Notes: generated from the letters alone by a model not told the origin. 64,000 nucleotides of DNA from Pseudomonadota bacterium (GCA_027487515.1 JAIYDL010000019.1:186001-250000), one strand, 5' to 3'. Numbered from the stretch's first letter, positions 29,831 through 39,610 are shown. Made by a program: numbers and translations.

Positions 29831-29853
29831 GGGGGCCCTCTCGCAGGGCCCCC
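29831..29853. terminator. Perfect 9-bp hairpin
   Basis: GGGGGCCCT-CTCGC-AGGGCCCCC. Confidence 0.75.
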
Positions 29854-29870
29854 TTCGCTCAAACGGTTAA

Positions 29871-30518
29871 CTAGACCAGTAGATCCTCAAAAAATGCCCC
29901 GTACTTCTTCCCTGGCCCCCAGAGATGAATCTCAAGAATCCAGGCGTTCGGTACCAGCTCCTCTGCGTACTCCGTGAGCCCCCCTCGAAAATGAACGTGG
30001 TGAGGAAAGTCACCGATCCGGTGGCCATCTTGCCCCGGGTTTAACAAGAGGTTCCGCGCCCTGGCCCGCGCCTCGGCGAAGGCGTAGAGCTCAGGTCCGG
30101 AGGCCTTGGTTTTGCGCCAGTGTTCGGCCACTTCTTGGAAAACGCTCTTCTGCGCCTCGCAGATGAACTTGAGGTCAAAGTTAGCTCCGATGCTAAACGT
30201 CTCACCGTAGTCGGCTTCGTGCCCTTCCACCACGGGGCCGATGTCCACGAAGAAAATGTCCTCTTCTTTTAAGACATAGGGGACCGAGACGTCCTTGAAG
30301 TTACAGATGGTGTTCGGCCCGAAGCGAAGCTTGGCCGGATGCCATTGCTTCTCCACCGGATGTTCCCGGCACAGATCTTTGTAAAGCGCGTGGGCATCCT
30401 CCTCGGTCATGCCGGGCTCGATCTTCGCCGCGAGGGCGTAGGTGAGGTCCCGGGCCACGTCCCGGGCCCGCAGGAGTTTTTGGAGGTCGAAGGTCTCTCC
30501 AAAACTTTGGACTCCCAT
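29871..30518 (-). CDS. M24 family metallopeptidase (Xaa-Pro aminopeptidase-like)
   Basis: KIEPGMTEEDAHALYKDL, EEDIFFVDIGPVVEGHEADYGETF, HVHFRGGLTEYAEELVPNAWILEIHL. Confidence 0.75.
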   Translation of the reverse strand: MGVQSFGETFDLQKLLRARDVARDLTYALAAKIEPGMTEEDAHALYKDLCREHPVEKQWHPAKLRFGPNTICNFKDVSVPYVLKEEDIFFVDIGPVVEGHEADYGETFSIGANFDLKFICEAQKSVFQEVAEHWRKTKASGPELYAFAEARARARNLLLNPGQDGHRIGDFPHHVHFRGGLTEYAEELVPNAWILEIHLWGPGKKYGAFFEDLLV

Positions 30519-30929
30519 TTAGAAGCTTCCTTTCACGAGGTCCGAGGCGCGCTTGCCGTCGAAGCGGCCCTTGATGTGCGGCTGAAGTTCTTTCATCACC
30601 GCCCCCATGTCCTTGGCCCCGTTCGCCTTGATGCCGGCGATGAGAGCGACGACTTCGGCCTCATCCAGAGGCTTCGGAAGGTAGGCCTTCACGACCTCAA
30701 GTTCCTTCACGATCTTCGTGTGGGCGTCGGAGCCCGTCTGGTACATTTCGAGAGAATCCTGAATGCGCTTGGCGTGGGCCACGGTGACCGAGAGCTCATC
30801 GGTGGGCTTCGCGGCGGTGTTGTTCTTGATGAACTCGGCCTTCAGCATCCGGAGGGCGTCTAAGCGCTCCTGCTGCTTGGCCTTCATGGCCTCTTTGATG
30901 TCATTGTTTACCTGTTCCATCAGTGTCAT
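30519..30929 (-). CDS. GatB/YqeY domain protein
   Basis: MEQVNNDIKEAMKAKQQERLDALRMLKAEF ... LPKPLDEAEV ... DMGAVMKELQPHIKGRFDGKRAS. Confidence 0.93.
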   Translation of the reverse strand: MTLMEQVNNDIKEAMKAKQQERLDALRMLKAEFIKNNTAAKPTDELSVTVAHAKRIQDSLEMYQTGSDAHTKIVKELEVVKAYLPKPLDEAEVVALIAGIKANGAKDMGAVMKELQPHIKGRFDGKRASDLVKGSF

Positions 30930-30935
30930 AGGGAC

Positions 30936-31430
30936 CTACCTTTTCATATTTTCCATGTGGAGTTCGAGCGTCATGTCTTTGTGGGTGCGGAGGAACTGGA
31001 AGAGGGTCTGGAGCTCGTCGATGCTCTTGCTCTCAAGGCGATACTTCTCGTCCATGTACTGGGACTTCCCTTTGAAGCCCGACTCTTTGATGAGCCGGTT
31101 CATCAGTTTCTGGGCGTCTTTATCGAATCCGGTGGTGAGGGACAGGGTGAGCTTCTTCGCCTTGAGGCCAGAGTTCTCGATGGGAGACTCCTTCATGCCC
31201 CGGAAACCGATTCCGCGCTTGCCCATGTTGGTGCGAAGGATGTCGAGCACGGCCTTGACCTTCATCTCATCCTCGGCCTTGATCTCAATCACTTTTTCTT
31301 TTTCCTTGTACTCGGCCTTGGCATCCGAGCCCTTGAAGTCGAAGCGGCCCTGGACCATCTTCTCCGTGTTCTTCAGAGCGTTGTTGAGTTCCATCTCGTC
31401 AATTTTTGAAACTAAGTCAAACGATGCCAT
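30936..31430 (-). CDS. yajQ: YajQ family nucleotide-binding protein (UPF0234)
   Basis: MASFDLVSKIDEMELNNALKNTEKMVQGRFDFKGSDA ... QVT-like C-terminus. Confidence 0.95.
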   Translation of the reverse strand: MASFDLVSKIDEMELNNALKNTEKMVQGRFDFKGSDAKAEYKEKEKVIEIKAEDEMKVKAVLDILRTNMGKRGIGFRGMKESPIENSGLKAKKLTLSLTTGFDKDAQKLMNRLIKESGFKGKSQYMDEKYRLESKSIDELQTLFQFLRTHKDMTLELHMENMKR

Positions 31431-31438
31431 ATATCCTC

Positions 31439-32671
31439 TTATCGAATCTGACCGTTCCCCAAAACGAGGAAGCGGGTGGTTGTCATTTCTCTGGCGCCCA
31501 TGGGCCCATAGGCGTGGAGTTTTGATGTGGAAATTCCGAGCTCGGCCCCGAGGCCCAGTTCGCCCCCGTCATTGAACCGCGTGGAGGCGTTCACCACCAG
31601 CGCCGACGCATCGACGGCGTTTAAAAACTCTTCAATGACCAGCGGATCTTTCGCGAGAATGGCCTCGGTGTGGTGAGAGCCATACTGCTGGATGTGACCG
31701 ATCGCCTCGCTCACCGAGGCGACGACCTTCACTGAGAGGATCTTGGCCAAGTATTCGGTGTCGTAGTCCGCGCTCGTGGCGGGTGTGATGCTTGGATCCA
31801 GGGCGAGGGTCTTCGCACACCCGCGGAGCTCCACTCCCGCTTGCTTCAGCGCTTGGAGCGCCGCTTTCGCACCCGGATAGTCCTGGTGGAGTAACAGCGT
31901 CTCGAGGGCATTACAAACCCCCGGCCGCTGGGTCTTGGCGTTCAAGAGAATGGGGTGGACCATCGCGGGGTCCGCGTCCGCGTGGACGTAGGCGTGGCAG
32001 AGTCCCTTGTCGTGGGCCACCACCGGCATCGTGGCGTGTCGGCGGACGAAGTCGATCAGCGCGCTCCCTCCTCGGGGGACCATGAGGTCGATGAACTGAT
32101 GAAGCTTCAGGAGTTCGTTCACATCTTCCCGCGTTTCGACCAGTGACACGGCCCCGAGGGGAAGGATGCGTGCGATGGCTTCGGAGACGACCGCAAAGAG
32201 TTTCCGGTTAGAATAGGCCGCTTCCTTTCCGCCTTTTAAGATGATGGCATTTCCGGACTTGATCGCCAGGGCGGCACCGTCGACCACCACGTTCGGGCGG
32301 GACTCGAAGATCATGCCAATCACGCCCAGAGGAATCCGCTGCTTCCGGATCACAAGACCATTCGGTCTCGTGGACTCTTCTACAATTGTGCCCACGACTT
32401 GCTCCTGGGCACCGACCGCCCGGCACATGTGCGCCAGCTGGGTAATGGATGCTTCCGTCAGCACCAGTCGGTCCACGAGGGCATCACTGAGTTCCTGGCG
32501 CCGGGCCTCTGTTAGATCCCTCTGATTTTCACTTAGGATCGCACCGCGCTCCCGGAGAAGAGCATCGGCGATCGCTTCCAGGGCCATGAGTCGCTGCGCC
32601 TCGGGAAGAGACTGGAGTGTGGAGGTGGCCGCCTTGGCGCGGGTTGCGAGCTCGGTGACAGTCATGGGCAT
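31439..32671 (-). CDS. proA: Glutamate-5-semialdehyde dehydrogenase (gamma-glutamyl phosphate reductase)
   Basis: IPLGVIGMIFESRPNVVVDGAALAIKSGNAIILKGGKEA; VNASTRFNDGGELGLGAELGISTSKLHAYGPMGAREMTT. Confidence 0.97.
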   Translation of the reverse strand: MPMTVTELATRAKAATSTLQSLPEAQRLMALEAIADALLRERGAILSENQRDLTEARRQELSDALVDRLVLTEASITQLAHMCRAVGAQEQVVGTIVEESTRPNGLVIRKQRIPLGVIGMIFESRPNVVVDGAALAIKSGNAIILKGGKEAAYSNRKLFAVVSEAIARILPLGAVSLVETREDVNELLKLHQFIDLMVPRGGSALIDFVRRHATMPVVAHDKGLCHAYVHADADPAMVHPILLNAKTQRPGVCNALETLLLHQDYPGAKAALQALKQAGVELRGCAKTLALDPSITPATSADYDTEYLAKILSVKVVASVSEAIGHIQQYGSHHTEAILAKDPLVIEEFLNAVDASALVVNASTRFNDGGELGLGAELGISTSKLHAYGPMGAREMTTTRFLVLGNGQIR

Positions 32672-32752
32672 CCTTCGTAAGAAGGTTCCATTCTATAGGC
32701 TCGAGAACTTTAAGATAAGGCTCTTTTTATCTTAGCTCTGAGTCAAATTGAC

Positions 32753-33856
32753 CTAAATGTCCGCTTTGATAAGAAGGTTATCTTTGTGGATCGCCACTTT
32801 AGACGGTGCGTTCTCAATCAGCGCCGAGATCTCCCCTGATTTCTTTCCCATGACAAGGGCCAACTCCCGGTGATCAAACTCCGTGATGCCCACGGCGATG
32901 GTCTTGTTCCGATGCTTCACCTGAATGACGTCCCCGCGGCGGAACACACCGTGGACTTTTCGAATCCCGATCGGGAGAAGAGAGGTCGTTGCCTTTAGCA
33001 TCGCCCCCGCACAGCCTTCGTCCACCACCACCCAGGCATCATTTTTGACCATGGTGGAGAGCCAGGACTTGCGCCGGGAGGTTTGGCGGTCGGGATTGCC
33101 CTTGAAGAGAGTTCCTCCCGTGCCCGAAAGGAGGCGAGAGAGTGGGGACTCGGCCAGGAAAGTTCCGATGCAAACATCGACACCGAGGGGAGTGAGCTTG
33201 CGCACCGCCTTGAGCTTCGTGTCCATTCCGCCCCGACCGACGGAGGTTTTCGCCGCAAACTTGACTCCCACAAAGTCCTCCCGGAAGTCGACCACGTCGA
33301 AGCGCCGAGCGTCCGCTTCTTTCGGGTTTTTATCGAAGAGGCCATCGGCCTCGGTGAGGAGGATCAGTTTCTCCGCGTCCGTGGCTTCGGTGATCATGAC
33401 GGCCAGTTGGTCATTGTCCCCGACAGTGATTTCCGCGTAGGACACCGTATCGTTTTCATTCACGATGGGGAGGACATCGTTTTCCAAGAGCCGGTTGATG
33501 GTGTTCCGGATGTTCAAGAAGCGCTGCCGCTCTTTGAAGTCTTCATGAGTCACGAGGATCTGAGCACCGTGAGCGCCCAGCGCCTCTAAAGCATCCACAT
33601 AGGCGCGCATCAGGAGCGGCTGGCCCACGGCCGCCGCGGCCTGCTGAAAGGAGATCATCATCTTCTTCTCTTCGGGCCGCTTGATCAAAGCGCGGCCCGA
33701 GTTGATGGCGCCGGAGCTCACGAGGATCGGCGCAAAGCCTTTTTCCCGCAGGGCCAGGAGCTCTGCCACCAGGGCACGGATCTTGACCGAAGAAACTCCG
33801 CCCGCTTCATTGGTAACCGCGAGCGAACCCACTTTTATGACGACACGTTTTTTCAT
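32753..33856 (-). CDS. proB: Glutamate 5-kinase with PUA domain
   Basis: VVIKVGSLAVTN, VSSGAINSGRALI, PIVNENDTVSYAEITVGDNDQLA, C-terminal PUA region. Confidence 0.96.
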   Translation of the reverse strand: MKKRVVIKVGSLAVTNEAGGVSSVKIRALVAELLALREKGFAPILVSSGAINSGRALIKRPEEKKMMISFQQAAAAVGQPLLMRAYVDALEALGAHGAQILVTHEDFKERQRFLNIRNTINRLLENDVLPIVNENDTVSYAEITVGDNDQLAVMITEATDAEKLILLTEADGLFDKNPKEADARRFDVVDFREDFVGVKFAAKTSVGRGGMDTKLKAVRKLTPLGVDVCIGTFLAESPLSRLLSGTGGTLFKGNPDRQTSRRKSWLSTMVKNDAWVVVDEGCAGAMLKATTSLLPIGIRKVHGVFRRGDVIQVKHRNKTIAVGITEFDHRELALVMGKKSGEISALIENAPSKVAIHKDNLLIKADI

Positions 33857-33938
33857 ACCTAAATGGTAAGTGAAATAGCGAAAGGTACAACTCCTTTCTG
33901 AGGTCTTTCCCGCCGAGCGTCGCCCGGCGCCGATGAAG

Positions 33939-33976
33939 TGGTGTCACAAGCGCACCTCGGGATCACTGTGACACCA
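33939..33976. promoter_or_regulatory. 10-bp perfect inverted repeat in proB / 34077 divergent intergenic region
   Basis: TGGTGTCACA (33939-33948) / TGTGACACCA (33967-33976). Confidence 0.45.
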
Positions 33977-34076
33977 GAAAATCTCATATCTTCTCAGACG
34001 TGAAATTGGCCCGTGACAGAAAATTTTGCCTAGGAGAAAGTCGGTTTAAGAGACACTCTTGCTAAGGAGCACCGAC

Positions 34077-34511
34077 ATGCTGAATCTCAAACTCGTCCTC
34101 GCCACTGTTTTTTTCCTTGTCTTCACCTTCGTTGACCAGGCCTCGGCCCAGGGCCGTCGCGGACCACGCTACAATCCGCGTCCTGACGACTACCATTCCC
34201 GTGGTCGCGTCACCTGTAGCGCCACGGACCGTGGTTGGGAAGAGCACTGGGGTGGTCACGGCTCGTGCGGAGAGTGTGTCCAGCGCCACGGAGACTGTGT
34301 GGAGAGCTGCTACGAGCTCCGCTACATCTGCGAGGCCCAGGGGTCAGATTTCCAAGGCCGAATTCGGACCTTCACCGTTCGCGCGCAAGACCGGTGGACC
34401 GCTGAACGAGAGGCCATCCGCCAGTGTGAATGGGACCGCTCCATGCGCTCCTGTTCTCTCACCTCTTGCCGCGAAGAGCGCCAGCAGGTTTCTCGGCGCT
34501 CGTGCCGCTAA
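34077..34511 (+). CDS. Secreted Cys/Arg-rich hypothetical protein
   Basis: Signal peptide MLNLKLVLATVFFLVFTFVDQASA; HGSCGECVQRHGDCVESCYELRYIC. Confidence 0.68.
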   Translation: MLNLKLVLATVFFLVFTFVDQASAQGRRGPRYNPRPDDYHSRGRVTCSATDRGWEEHWGGHGSCGECVQRHGDCVESCYELRYICEAQGSDFQGRIRTFTVRAQDRWTAEREAIRQCEWDRSMRSCSLTSCREERQQVSRRSCR

Positions 34512-34537
34512 TCGCTTTACCTTAAAGTTCTAAATCG

Positions 34538-34585
34538 CCCCTGATTCTGTGACGGGAACGCCCTCGTCAGAGAATCAGGGGTTTT
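34538..34585 (+). terminator. Intrinsic terminator
   Basis: CCCCTGATTCTgTGACG ... CGTCAgAGAATCAGGGG followed by TTTT. Confidence 0.88.
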
Positions 34586-34694
34586 GTCTATTTTACACTG
34601 CTTAAAAATCCGCTTCCTTTTCTGACTTTCCTCATGCTACGTCAGCCCCTTATAAAGTTTGTTGAGATTTGAGATTCCTTCATCTGGAGTAGGC

Positions 34695-35057
34695 ATGGTG
34701 ATGTTTCTTTTTTCTGTGCTTGTGCTGGGGCCTGCTCACTCGGCAGATCTGGCAAGCACCGTAACGTGTATGCTTGGGCCTCGGCGGATCGACGTCGAGT
34801 TCTCCCCAAAAGAGCGACCAGTCCGCGCAATGGTTAGCCTCGGGAGCCGATCCATCCTCGTGGATGACTGCTCTGACTCCGTCGGCACCTCGGTCGACTG
34901 CAAATCACACTCGGCGGATGATCCGGCCTGCGCCACTCGCTCGAGTAACTGGCTCCGGATGAATCTGGGGACCGATGGCGGGGCCATTTTTCAAAGAGAG
35001 ACCTGTGTTGAACACACGACACTCATCATCGATGAGTGCGTGCGAACGTATAAGTGA
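34695..35057 (+). CDS. Secreted hypothetical protein, paralogue of downstream gene
   Basis: Signal peptide MVMFLFSVLVLGPAHSA; aligns with 35086 product over full mature length. Confidence 0.65.
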   Translation: MVMFLFSVLVLGPAHSADLASTVTCMLGPRRIDVEFSPKERPVRAMVSLGSRSILVDDCSDSVGTSVDCKSHSADDPACATRSSNWLRMNLGTDGGAIFQRETCVEHTTLIIDECVRTYK

Positions 35058-35085
35058 TCCCAGTGACTTTACCCAAGGAGTACTC

Positions 35086-35463
35086 ATGAAACTGATTCTT
35101 ACCTCACTCTTTAGCTTCCTCGTCGTCCAGGCCGCGAGTGCCTCAACTGTGGTGACCTGCGGGGCCCCGTTCGGAGGAGTTTATGTTGAGCTTACGGCCA
35201 AGGGAAAACCCGTTAAGGCCACGGTGAGCTGGGGATATGAGTCAATCCCAGTCACTGACTGTTCTGAGTCAAACGGAAAGTTCATCATCTGTAAGTCGCA
35301 GCAAACGGAGAACCCGAGCTCTCCATCCATCGCCCACAACTTCCTTCAAGTCTACATGGACGGCGATCGTGGGATCGCAGTTTTTCAGAGGACCTTTGTC
35401 CCCGATACCTATAACGCTTCGTCGAAGATGGAATTCAATGACTGCAGACGGGGTAACCCGTAG
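35086..35463 (+). CDS. Secreted hypothetical protein, paralogue of upstream gene
   Basis: AAGGAG SD; signal peptide MKLILTSLFSFLVVQAASA; VTC..PVKATVSWGYESIPVTDCSES. Confidence 0.7.
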   Translation: MKLILTSLFSFLVVQAASASTVVTCGAPFGGVYVELTAKGKPVKATVSWGYESIPVTDCSESNGKFIICKSQQTENPSSPSIAHNFLQVYMDGDRGIAVFQRTFVPDTYNASSKMEFNDCRRGNP

Positions 35464-35471
35464 TTCGATGG

Positions 35472-35502
35472 TTGGTCGCCCCAGTTACCTTGGGGCGACC
35501 AA
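35472..35502. terminator. Hairpin between convergent genes
   Basis: TTGGTCGCCCCA (35472-35483) / TGGGGCGACCAA (35491-35502). Confidence 0.7.
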
Positions 35503-35526
35503 ATCACGCTGTCTGATTGCTCTGAT

Positions 35527-36189
35527 TTACGAATGAAAGGTCATCTCCGGAACATGGGCCGGAACTACAAGATCAGCCTCGGTGAGCCTTCGAATCTCTT
35601 CTACTGAAACCCCCGGAGCACGTTCGAGGAGGTGGAACTTCCCTCCCTCCAACCTTAAGACGGCCAGGTCTGTCACCACCAGCTTCACGCAGTCAACACC
35701 CGTCAGCGGGAGAGAGCATTTCTTCAAAATCTTGGAAGCACCGTCTTTAGAAGCATGGGACATGGCGACGATGATGTTGTCGGCCCCGGCGACGAGATCC
35801 ATCGCTCCTCCCATCCCCTTGACTAGTTTCCCAGGAATCATCCAAGAGGCGAGGGCCCCGGTTTGGTCTACCTCGAACGCGCCGAGGACGGTGAGGTCAA
35901 CGTGGCCTCCGCGGATCATGGCGAAGGAATCAGCGGACGAAAAGAAGGCAGCTCCCTTCACTACGGTCACGGTCTGCTTACCAGCGTTGATGAGGTCCGG
36001 GTCAACTTTATCTTCCGTCGGGAATTCACCCATGCCGAGGATTCCGTTCTCCGATTGGAACATCACTTCCATCCCTTGAGGGATGTAGTTGGCAACGAGG
36101 GTAGGAATGCCGATGCCGAGGTTCACGTAGTAGCCGTCGCGTAACTCTTTGGCGATTCTCTGAGCGATCTGTTCTCTTGATAGTGCCAT
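35527..36189 (-). CDS. scoB: 3-oxoacid CoA-transferase subunit B
   Basis: GYYVNLGIGIPTLVANYIPQGMEVMFQSENGILGMG; GGHVDLTVLGAFEVDQTGALASWMIPGKLVKGMGGAMDLV. Confidence 0.95.
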   Translation of the reverse strand: MALSREQIAQRIAKELRDGYYVNLGIGIPTLVANYIPQGMEVMFQSENGILGMGEFPTEDKVDPDLINAGKQTVTVVKGAAFFSSADSFAMIRGGHVDLTVLGAFEVDQTGALASWMIPGKLVKGMGGAMDLVAGADNIIVAMSHASKDGASKILKKCSLPLTGVDCVKLVVTDLAVLRLEGGKFHLLERAPGVSVEEIRRLTEADLVVPAHVPEMTFHS

Positions 36190-36201
36190 AAATGGATGTC
36201 C

Positions 36202-36903
36202 TTATTTTTTGACTGTTCTTTGTTCGATTCTCTTCTCAAACGTACCCTTGATCAGTCGGTCGACGAAGATCCCAGGGACGTGGATGAAGTTCGGGTCCAG
36301 TTCTCCGGCCTCGACGATCTCTTCGACCTCAACCACTGTGATCTTGCCGGCGGTGGCGATCATCGGATTGAAGTTGGCCGCGGTTTTCCGGAAGATCAGG
36401 TTTCCAAAGGTATCGGCCTTCCAGGCCTTCACGAGGGCGAAGTCGGCCTTGGGAAATGCTGGCTCAAGCACGTACGGGCGGCCATTGAACATTTTGATGT
36501 CTTTCCCATCAGCGACCATGGTTCCGTAGCCGGTGGCGGTGAAAAAACCTGGAATCCCTGCGCCGGCGGCACGGATCTTCTCCGCGAGTGTCCCCTGAGG
36601 AGTGAGCTCGAGTTCGAGTTCGCCGGAGAGGACCTGCTTTTCAAAAAGAGCATTCTCACCGACGTAGGATGAGATCATTTTTTTGACCTGCTTTTTTTCC
36701 AGAAGAATGCCGAGCCCAAAACCATCCACTCCTGCGTTATTGGAGGCGATGGTAAGACCTTTGACACTCAGATCATGGACCTTTTTGATGAGGTTCTCCG
36801 GAATGCCGCAAAGGCCAAAGCCTCCGACCATCAAAAACATATTGTCCCGAAGCCCAGCAAGCGCCTCATCGTAGGTCTTTACGACCTTATTAAAACCGGA
36901 CAT
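36202..36903 (-). CDS. scoA: 3-oxoacid CoA-transferase subunit A
   Basis: [61 protein letters not shown]. Confidence 0.95.
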   Translation of the reverse strand: MSGFNKVVKTYDEALAGLRDNMFLMVGGFGLCGIPENLIKKVHDLSVKGLTIASNNAGVDGFGLGILLEKKQVKKMISSYVGENALFEKQVLSGELELELTPQGTLAEKIRAAGAGIPGFFTATGYGTMVADGKDIKMFNGRPYVLEPAFPKADFALVKAWKADTFGNLIFRKTAANFNPMIATAGKITVVEVEEIVEAGELDPNFIHVPGIFVDRLIKGTFEKRIEQRTVKK

Positions 36904-37079
36904 TAACCGCTCCTTTGCGAAAGATTCGCAAAACATTAACATAACGATTTGAAGAGTCGCAACCTTTGAGCACCTTTCGGTGCATTCTTTAAGGGGAGAG
37001 GAATTGAGCTGTTGAAGCTTGCGGAGCGCGTTGGCTAGGGAGGCCGGTGGCCAGGGAAGGGCTAAGCGTTGATTTGAAA

Positions 37080-37108
37080 TTTTAAAGGCCCGCTGGGGGC
37101 CCTTAAAA
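37080..37108. terminator. Hairpin flanked by A/T runs
   Basis: TTTTAAaGGCCC / GGGCCCTTAAAA, one mismatch. Confidence 0.65.
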
Positions 37109-37121
37109 TGGAGTTTGACTC

Positions 37122-37961
37122 TTAAAAATCGGTAACGAGATCAGCTATTCCTGGATAATCCACGAACGGGTTCCTGATCTTTTGGTAACGGGCAATCAAC
37201 TCATGGCGGCGGACTTCATTAGCATCTACCGGATCATCTTTGTGCCACTGCCGGAGTGCTCGCTCCTCTTGAGCGGAGATGGTCAGACCGTAGTGCATCG
37301 AAAAATAGAACAGGGCGCGGGCCACATTCCCACGGTGAGGCGCAGGTGGAGTGTAGGCTTCGCGGGAGTCCACGAAACCAAGCCGAGAACCGCCGCAGCC
37401 ATCGGCGCCGGCACGGTTATCAAGTTGCATGACAAGGCCGAAGGTGGTGTTCCCGCGGACCGAATTGGCGCGAGAATCAGACGGGTAGAGGTGATGCATA
37501 TCGGACTTCTGGACGTCCCGAGGATACTCCGGGTTAAATCTTGACTGAGGCCAAGTGTGCTCGATGTTCACAATGTCACCCATGCGTGAAACATCATCGA
37601 CGGAGTTAAAGTAGAATTTCTTTCCGCAGTAAACGTCTACGACATGCATCCCTTTGGCATCACGCTGGAGATCGAGCTCTCCGAACATGATCTTCCGGGC
37701 CTGGTCGTAGCCTACGGAAACTTGGCGGTAGCAGCTGCCGCTGCACTGAGACCCGATGACGTCTGGGGCACCTCGGACCTGCTGGTGAGCTTCGTTAAAT
37801 ATTTTTGAGAGCAGGGGGCGCTCGAGCTTTTTTCGCGCCGCAACTGTGGCGTAGAAATCTGCTCCGTAGTAGGCCCATCTTCCATCAGAAAGTTTTTGGT
37901 CTTGCTGGCCGAAGCTCAGGGAAGACATGATCGAGACAAAAAGGACACACCAGAGCTTCAT
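37122..37961 (-). CDS. Secreted endonuclease I family nuclease
   Basis: Signal peptide; [57 protein letters not shown]. Confidence 0.93.
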   Translation of the reverse strand: MKLWCVLFVSIMSSLSFGQQDQKLSDGRWAYYGADFYATVAARKKLERPLLSKIFNEAHQQVRGAPDVIGSQCSGSCYRQVSVGYDQARKIMFGELDLQRDAKGMHVVDVYCGKKFYFNSVDDVSRMGDIVNIEHTWPQSRFNPEYPRDVQKSDMHHLYPSDSRANSVRGNTTFGLVMQLDNRAGADGCGGSRLGFVDSREAYTPPAPHRGNVARALFYFSMHYGLTISAQEERALRQWHKDDPVDANEVRRHELIARYQKIRNPFVDYPGIADLVTDF

Positions 37962-38126
37962 AAAAATCCTTGGTTGAAATTTTTACAGACTTTAGGAAAG
38001 CCAAACTTAATTGTCACTTAATTAAAACTAATAGCATCGGTTAAGATATTGTTAAGGAGACGGCGGTAAAATATCGATATTAAAAACAAAAGTTTGCGCC
38101 ATTTGAGCCGCGTTAGATTAAGCGCA

Positions 38127-38696
38127 TTATTCTTCTTGGTAGGCCGTGTATAAGGAAACTTTCTGCAACGCACCCAGGAGTGCCTCATTGATGGGCCTTC
38201 GGTCCTGCATGAGATTGGGATCCAGTGCCGTCATTCTATATGACCATTCGACCATCATCGGAATGTCCGAATTATCGGAGACGAGCTGTGCTTCTGTGAG
38301 AGCGTAGTACTCCTTGATGTACCGGCAGATCGAAAGCGTGACTTGATCCTCTTTCTTATGGTGGCCTGCCACTCCGAACATGCGGCACACGCTTGGCCGC
38401 TGGTGGTAGCGGCCGCACTTTCCCTCTCCGGGTTTCTCGCCGGGAACAAAGGCTTCACAGGTCTCACGCCGAGTGCTCTGGAGTCTTTCCACCCACTGGT
38501 CGAGAGTGCCCTCGTCATAGATCGCCAGTGCCATGGGAATGAGCTCGAAGACCGAAGCCTCGATCTCCGGGTTCAAGCAGCAGCGGCCGCAGCCGGCGAG
38601 GCAGGCGAGTCCGGTAGTTGACTGATAAGCGGAGAACTCGGCGGACATTGCCTGATAAAGTTTTTCGAGATTATGGGAAAATTCTCTGATATTCAT
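38127..38696 (-). CDS. YkgJ-like Cys-cluster protein
   Basis: CLAGCGRCCLNPEIEASVFELI ... CGRYHQRPSVCRMFG ... CRY. Confidence 0.75.
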   Translation of the reverse strand: MNIREFSHNLEKLYQAMSAEFSAYQSTTGLACLAGCGRCCLNPEIEASVFELIPMALAIYDEGTLDQWVERLQSTRRETCEAFVPGEKPGEGKCGRYHQRPSVCRMFGVAGHHKKEDQVTLSICRYIKEYYALTEAQLVSDNSDIPMMVEWSYRMTALDPNLMQDRRPINEALLGALQKVSLYTAYQEE

Positions 38697-38701
38697 TACC
38701 G

Positions 38702-39610
38702 ATGACCCAATTCTTTTTTGCTCTCACAAACGTCGAAGCCGAGCCGATCCTGAAGCAGGAAATCCGGCTCCGGTATCCTGAACTGCGGATGAGCTATTCT
38801 AGACCCGGCTTCATCACTTTCAAAGCAGACAATGACTCTACTTTCGATCCGCTCTTCTGTCGCGTTTCTGGGGTGTGCCTGGGAAAGTTTAAGCTCAGTG
38901 AGCTCGGCACCGAGCGGGCCTGGGCCTACCCAGTGCACAGTAAGCTCGAACTCCCGGTTTCGCTGAAAGCGCTCTCCGACCAGTCACTGTTTAAGAAGGG
39001 AGAGACGGTGCGACTCATCGTGATGGCCGGCGCCGATGAGTTTTGGGTTTGCTCCTACGTTCTAAAGTCCCACCACTTCCAGACCCCAGGGGAGACGTCC
39101 TCCATTCTCCCGCGGGAGGTGCCGAGTCGCGCCTACTACAAAATCGCCGAAGCCTACGAGGCCTTCGACCTTCCGTTTGAGCAGCAGGAGACTGTGCTTG
39201 AGCTCGGGTCCGCTCCGGGCGGGGCGAGCCTTTTTCTTCTCGAGCAAGACCTCAAGATTCTTGGGGTTGATCCGGCGGACATGGACCCTGCCATTCTTAA
39301 ACGCATCAACTTCAAGCAGCTCAGAAAGCCCTTCGAAACCCTGGCCCCAGAGGACTTTCGAAGCGACGTGGACTGGATCATCTCCGACATCAATCTCCCG
39401 CCGACGGTGGTCTTAAAGGAAGTCTTCCGCTTGCTCACGTTCCTCGGGCCCCGGGGGCTCATTCTCACACTCAAGATGAATGACCTCAAGCACCTCGAGG
39501 TCGTGGCCTCGATCCGAGAGCAACTCCGGAAGCAGGGCTTCCGGAAAGTGGAGCTGAAGTATCTTCCCTCCCACAAAAAAGAAATCTGCCTCCTCGCCCT
39601 TCACGACTAA
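38702..39610 (+). CDS. FtsJ-type 2'-O-methyltransferase, RlmM-like
   Basis: RAYYKIAEAYEAFDLPFEQQETVLELGSAPGGASLFLLE; DWIISDINLPP; LTLKMND. Confidence 0.82.
   Translation: MTQFFFALTNVEAEPILKQEIRLRYPELRMSYSRPGFITFKADNDSTFDPLFCRVSGVCLGKFKLSELGTERAWAYPVHSKLELPVSLKALSDQSLFKKGETVRLIVMAGADEFWVCSYVLKSHHFQTPGETSSILPREVPSRAYYKIAEAYEAFDLPFEQQETVLELGSAPGGASLFLLEQDLKILGVDPADMDPAILKRINFKQLRKPFETLAPEDFRSDVDWIISDINLPPTVVLKEVFRLLTFLGPRGLILTLKMNDLKHLEVVASIREQLRKQGFRKVELKYLPSHKKEICLLALHD

Noticed and set aside
30763-31575. 270-aa + strand Ser/Arg-rich ORF
   Set aside because: Spans antisense of yqeY, yajQ and proA, all well supported.
38070-38081. 12-bp palindrome AATATCGATATT in A/T-rich intergenic DNA
   Set aside because: Short A/T-rich palindromes occur readily by chance in promoter DNA.
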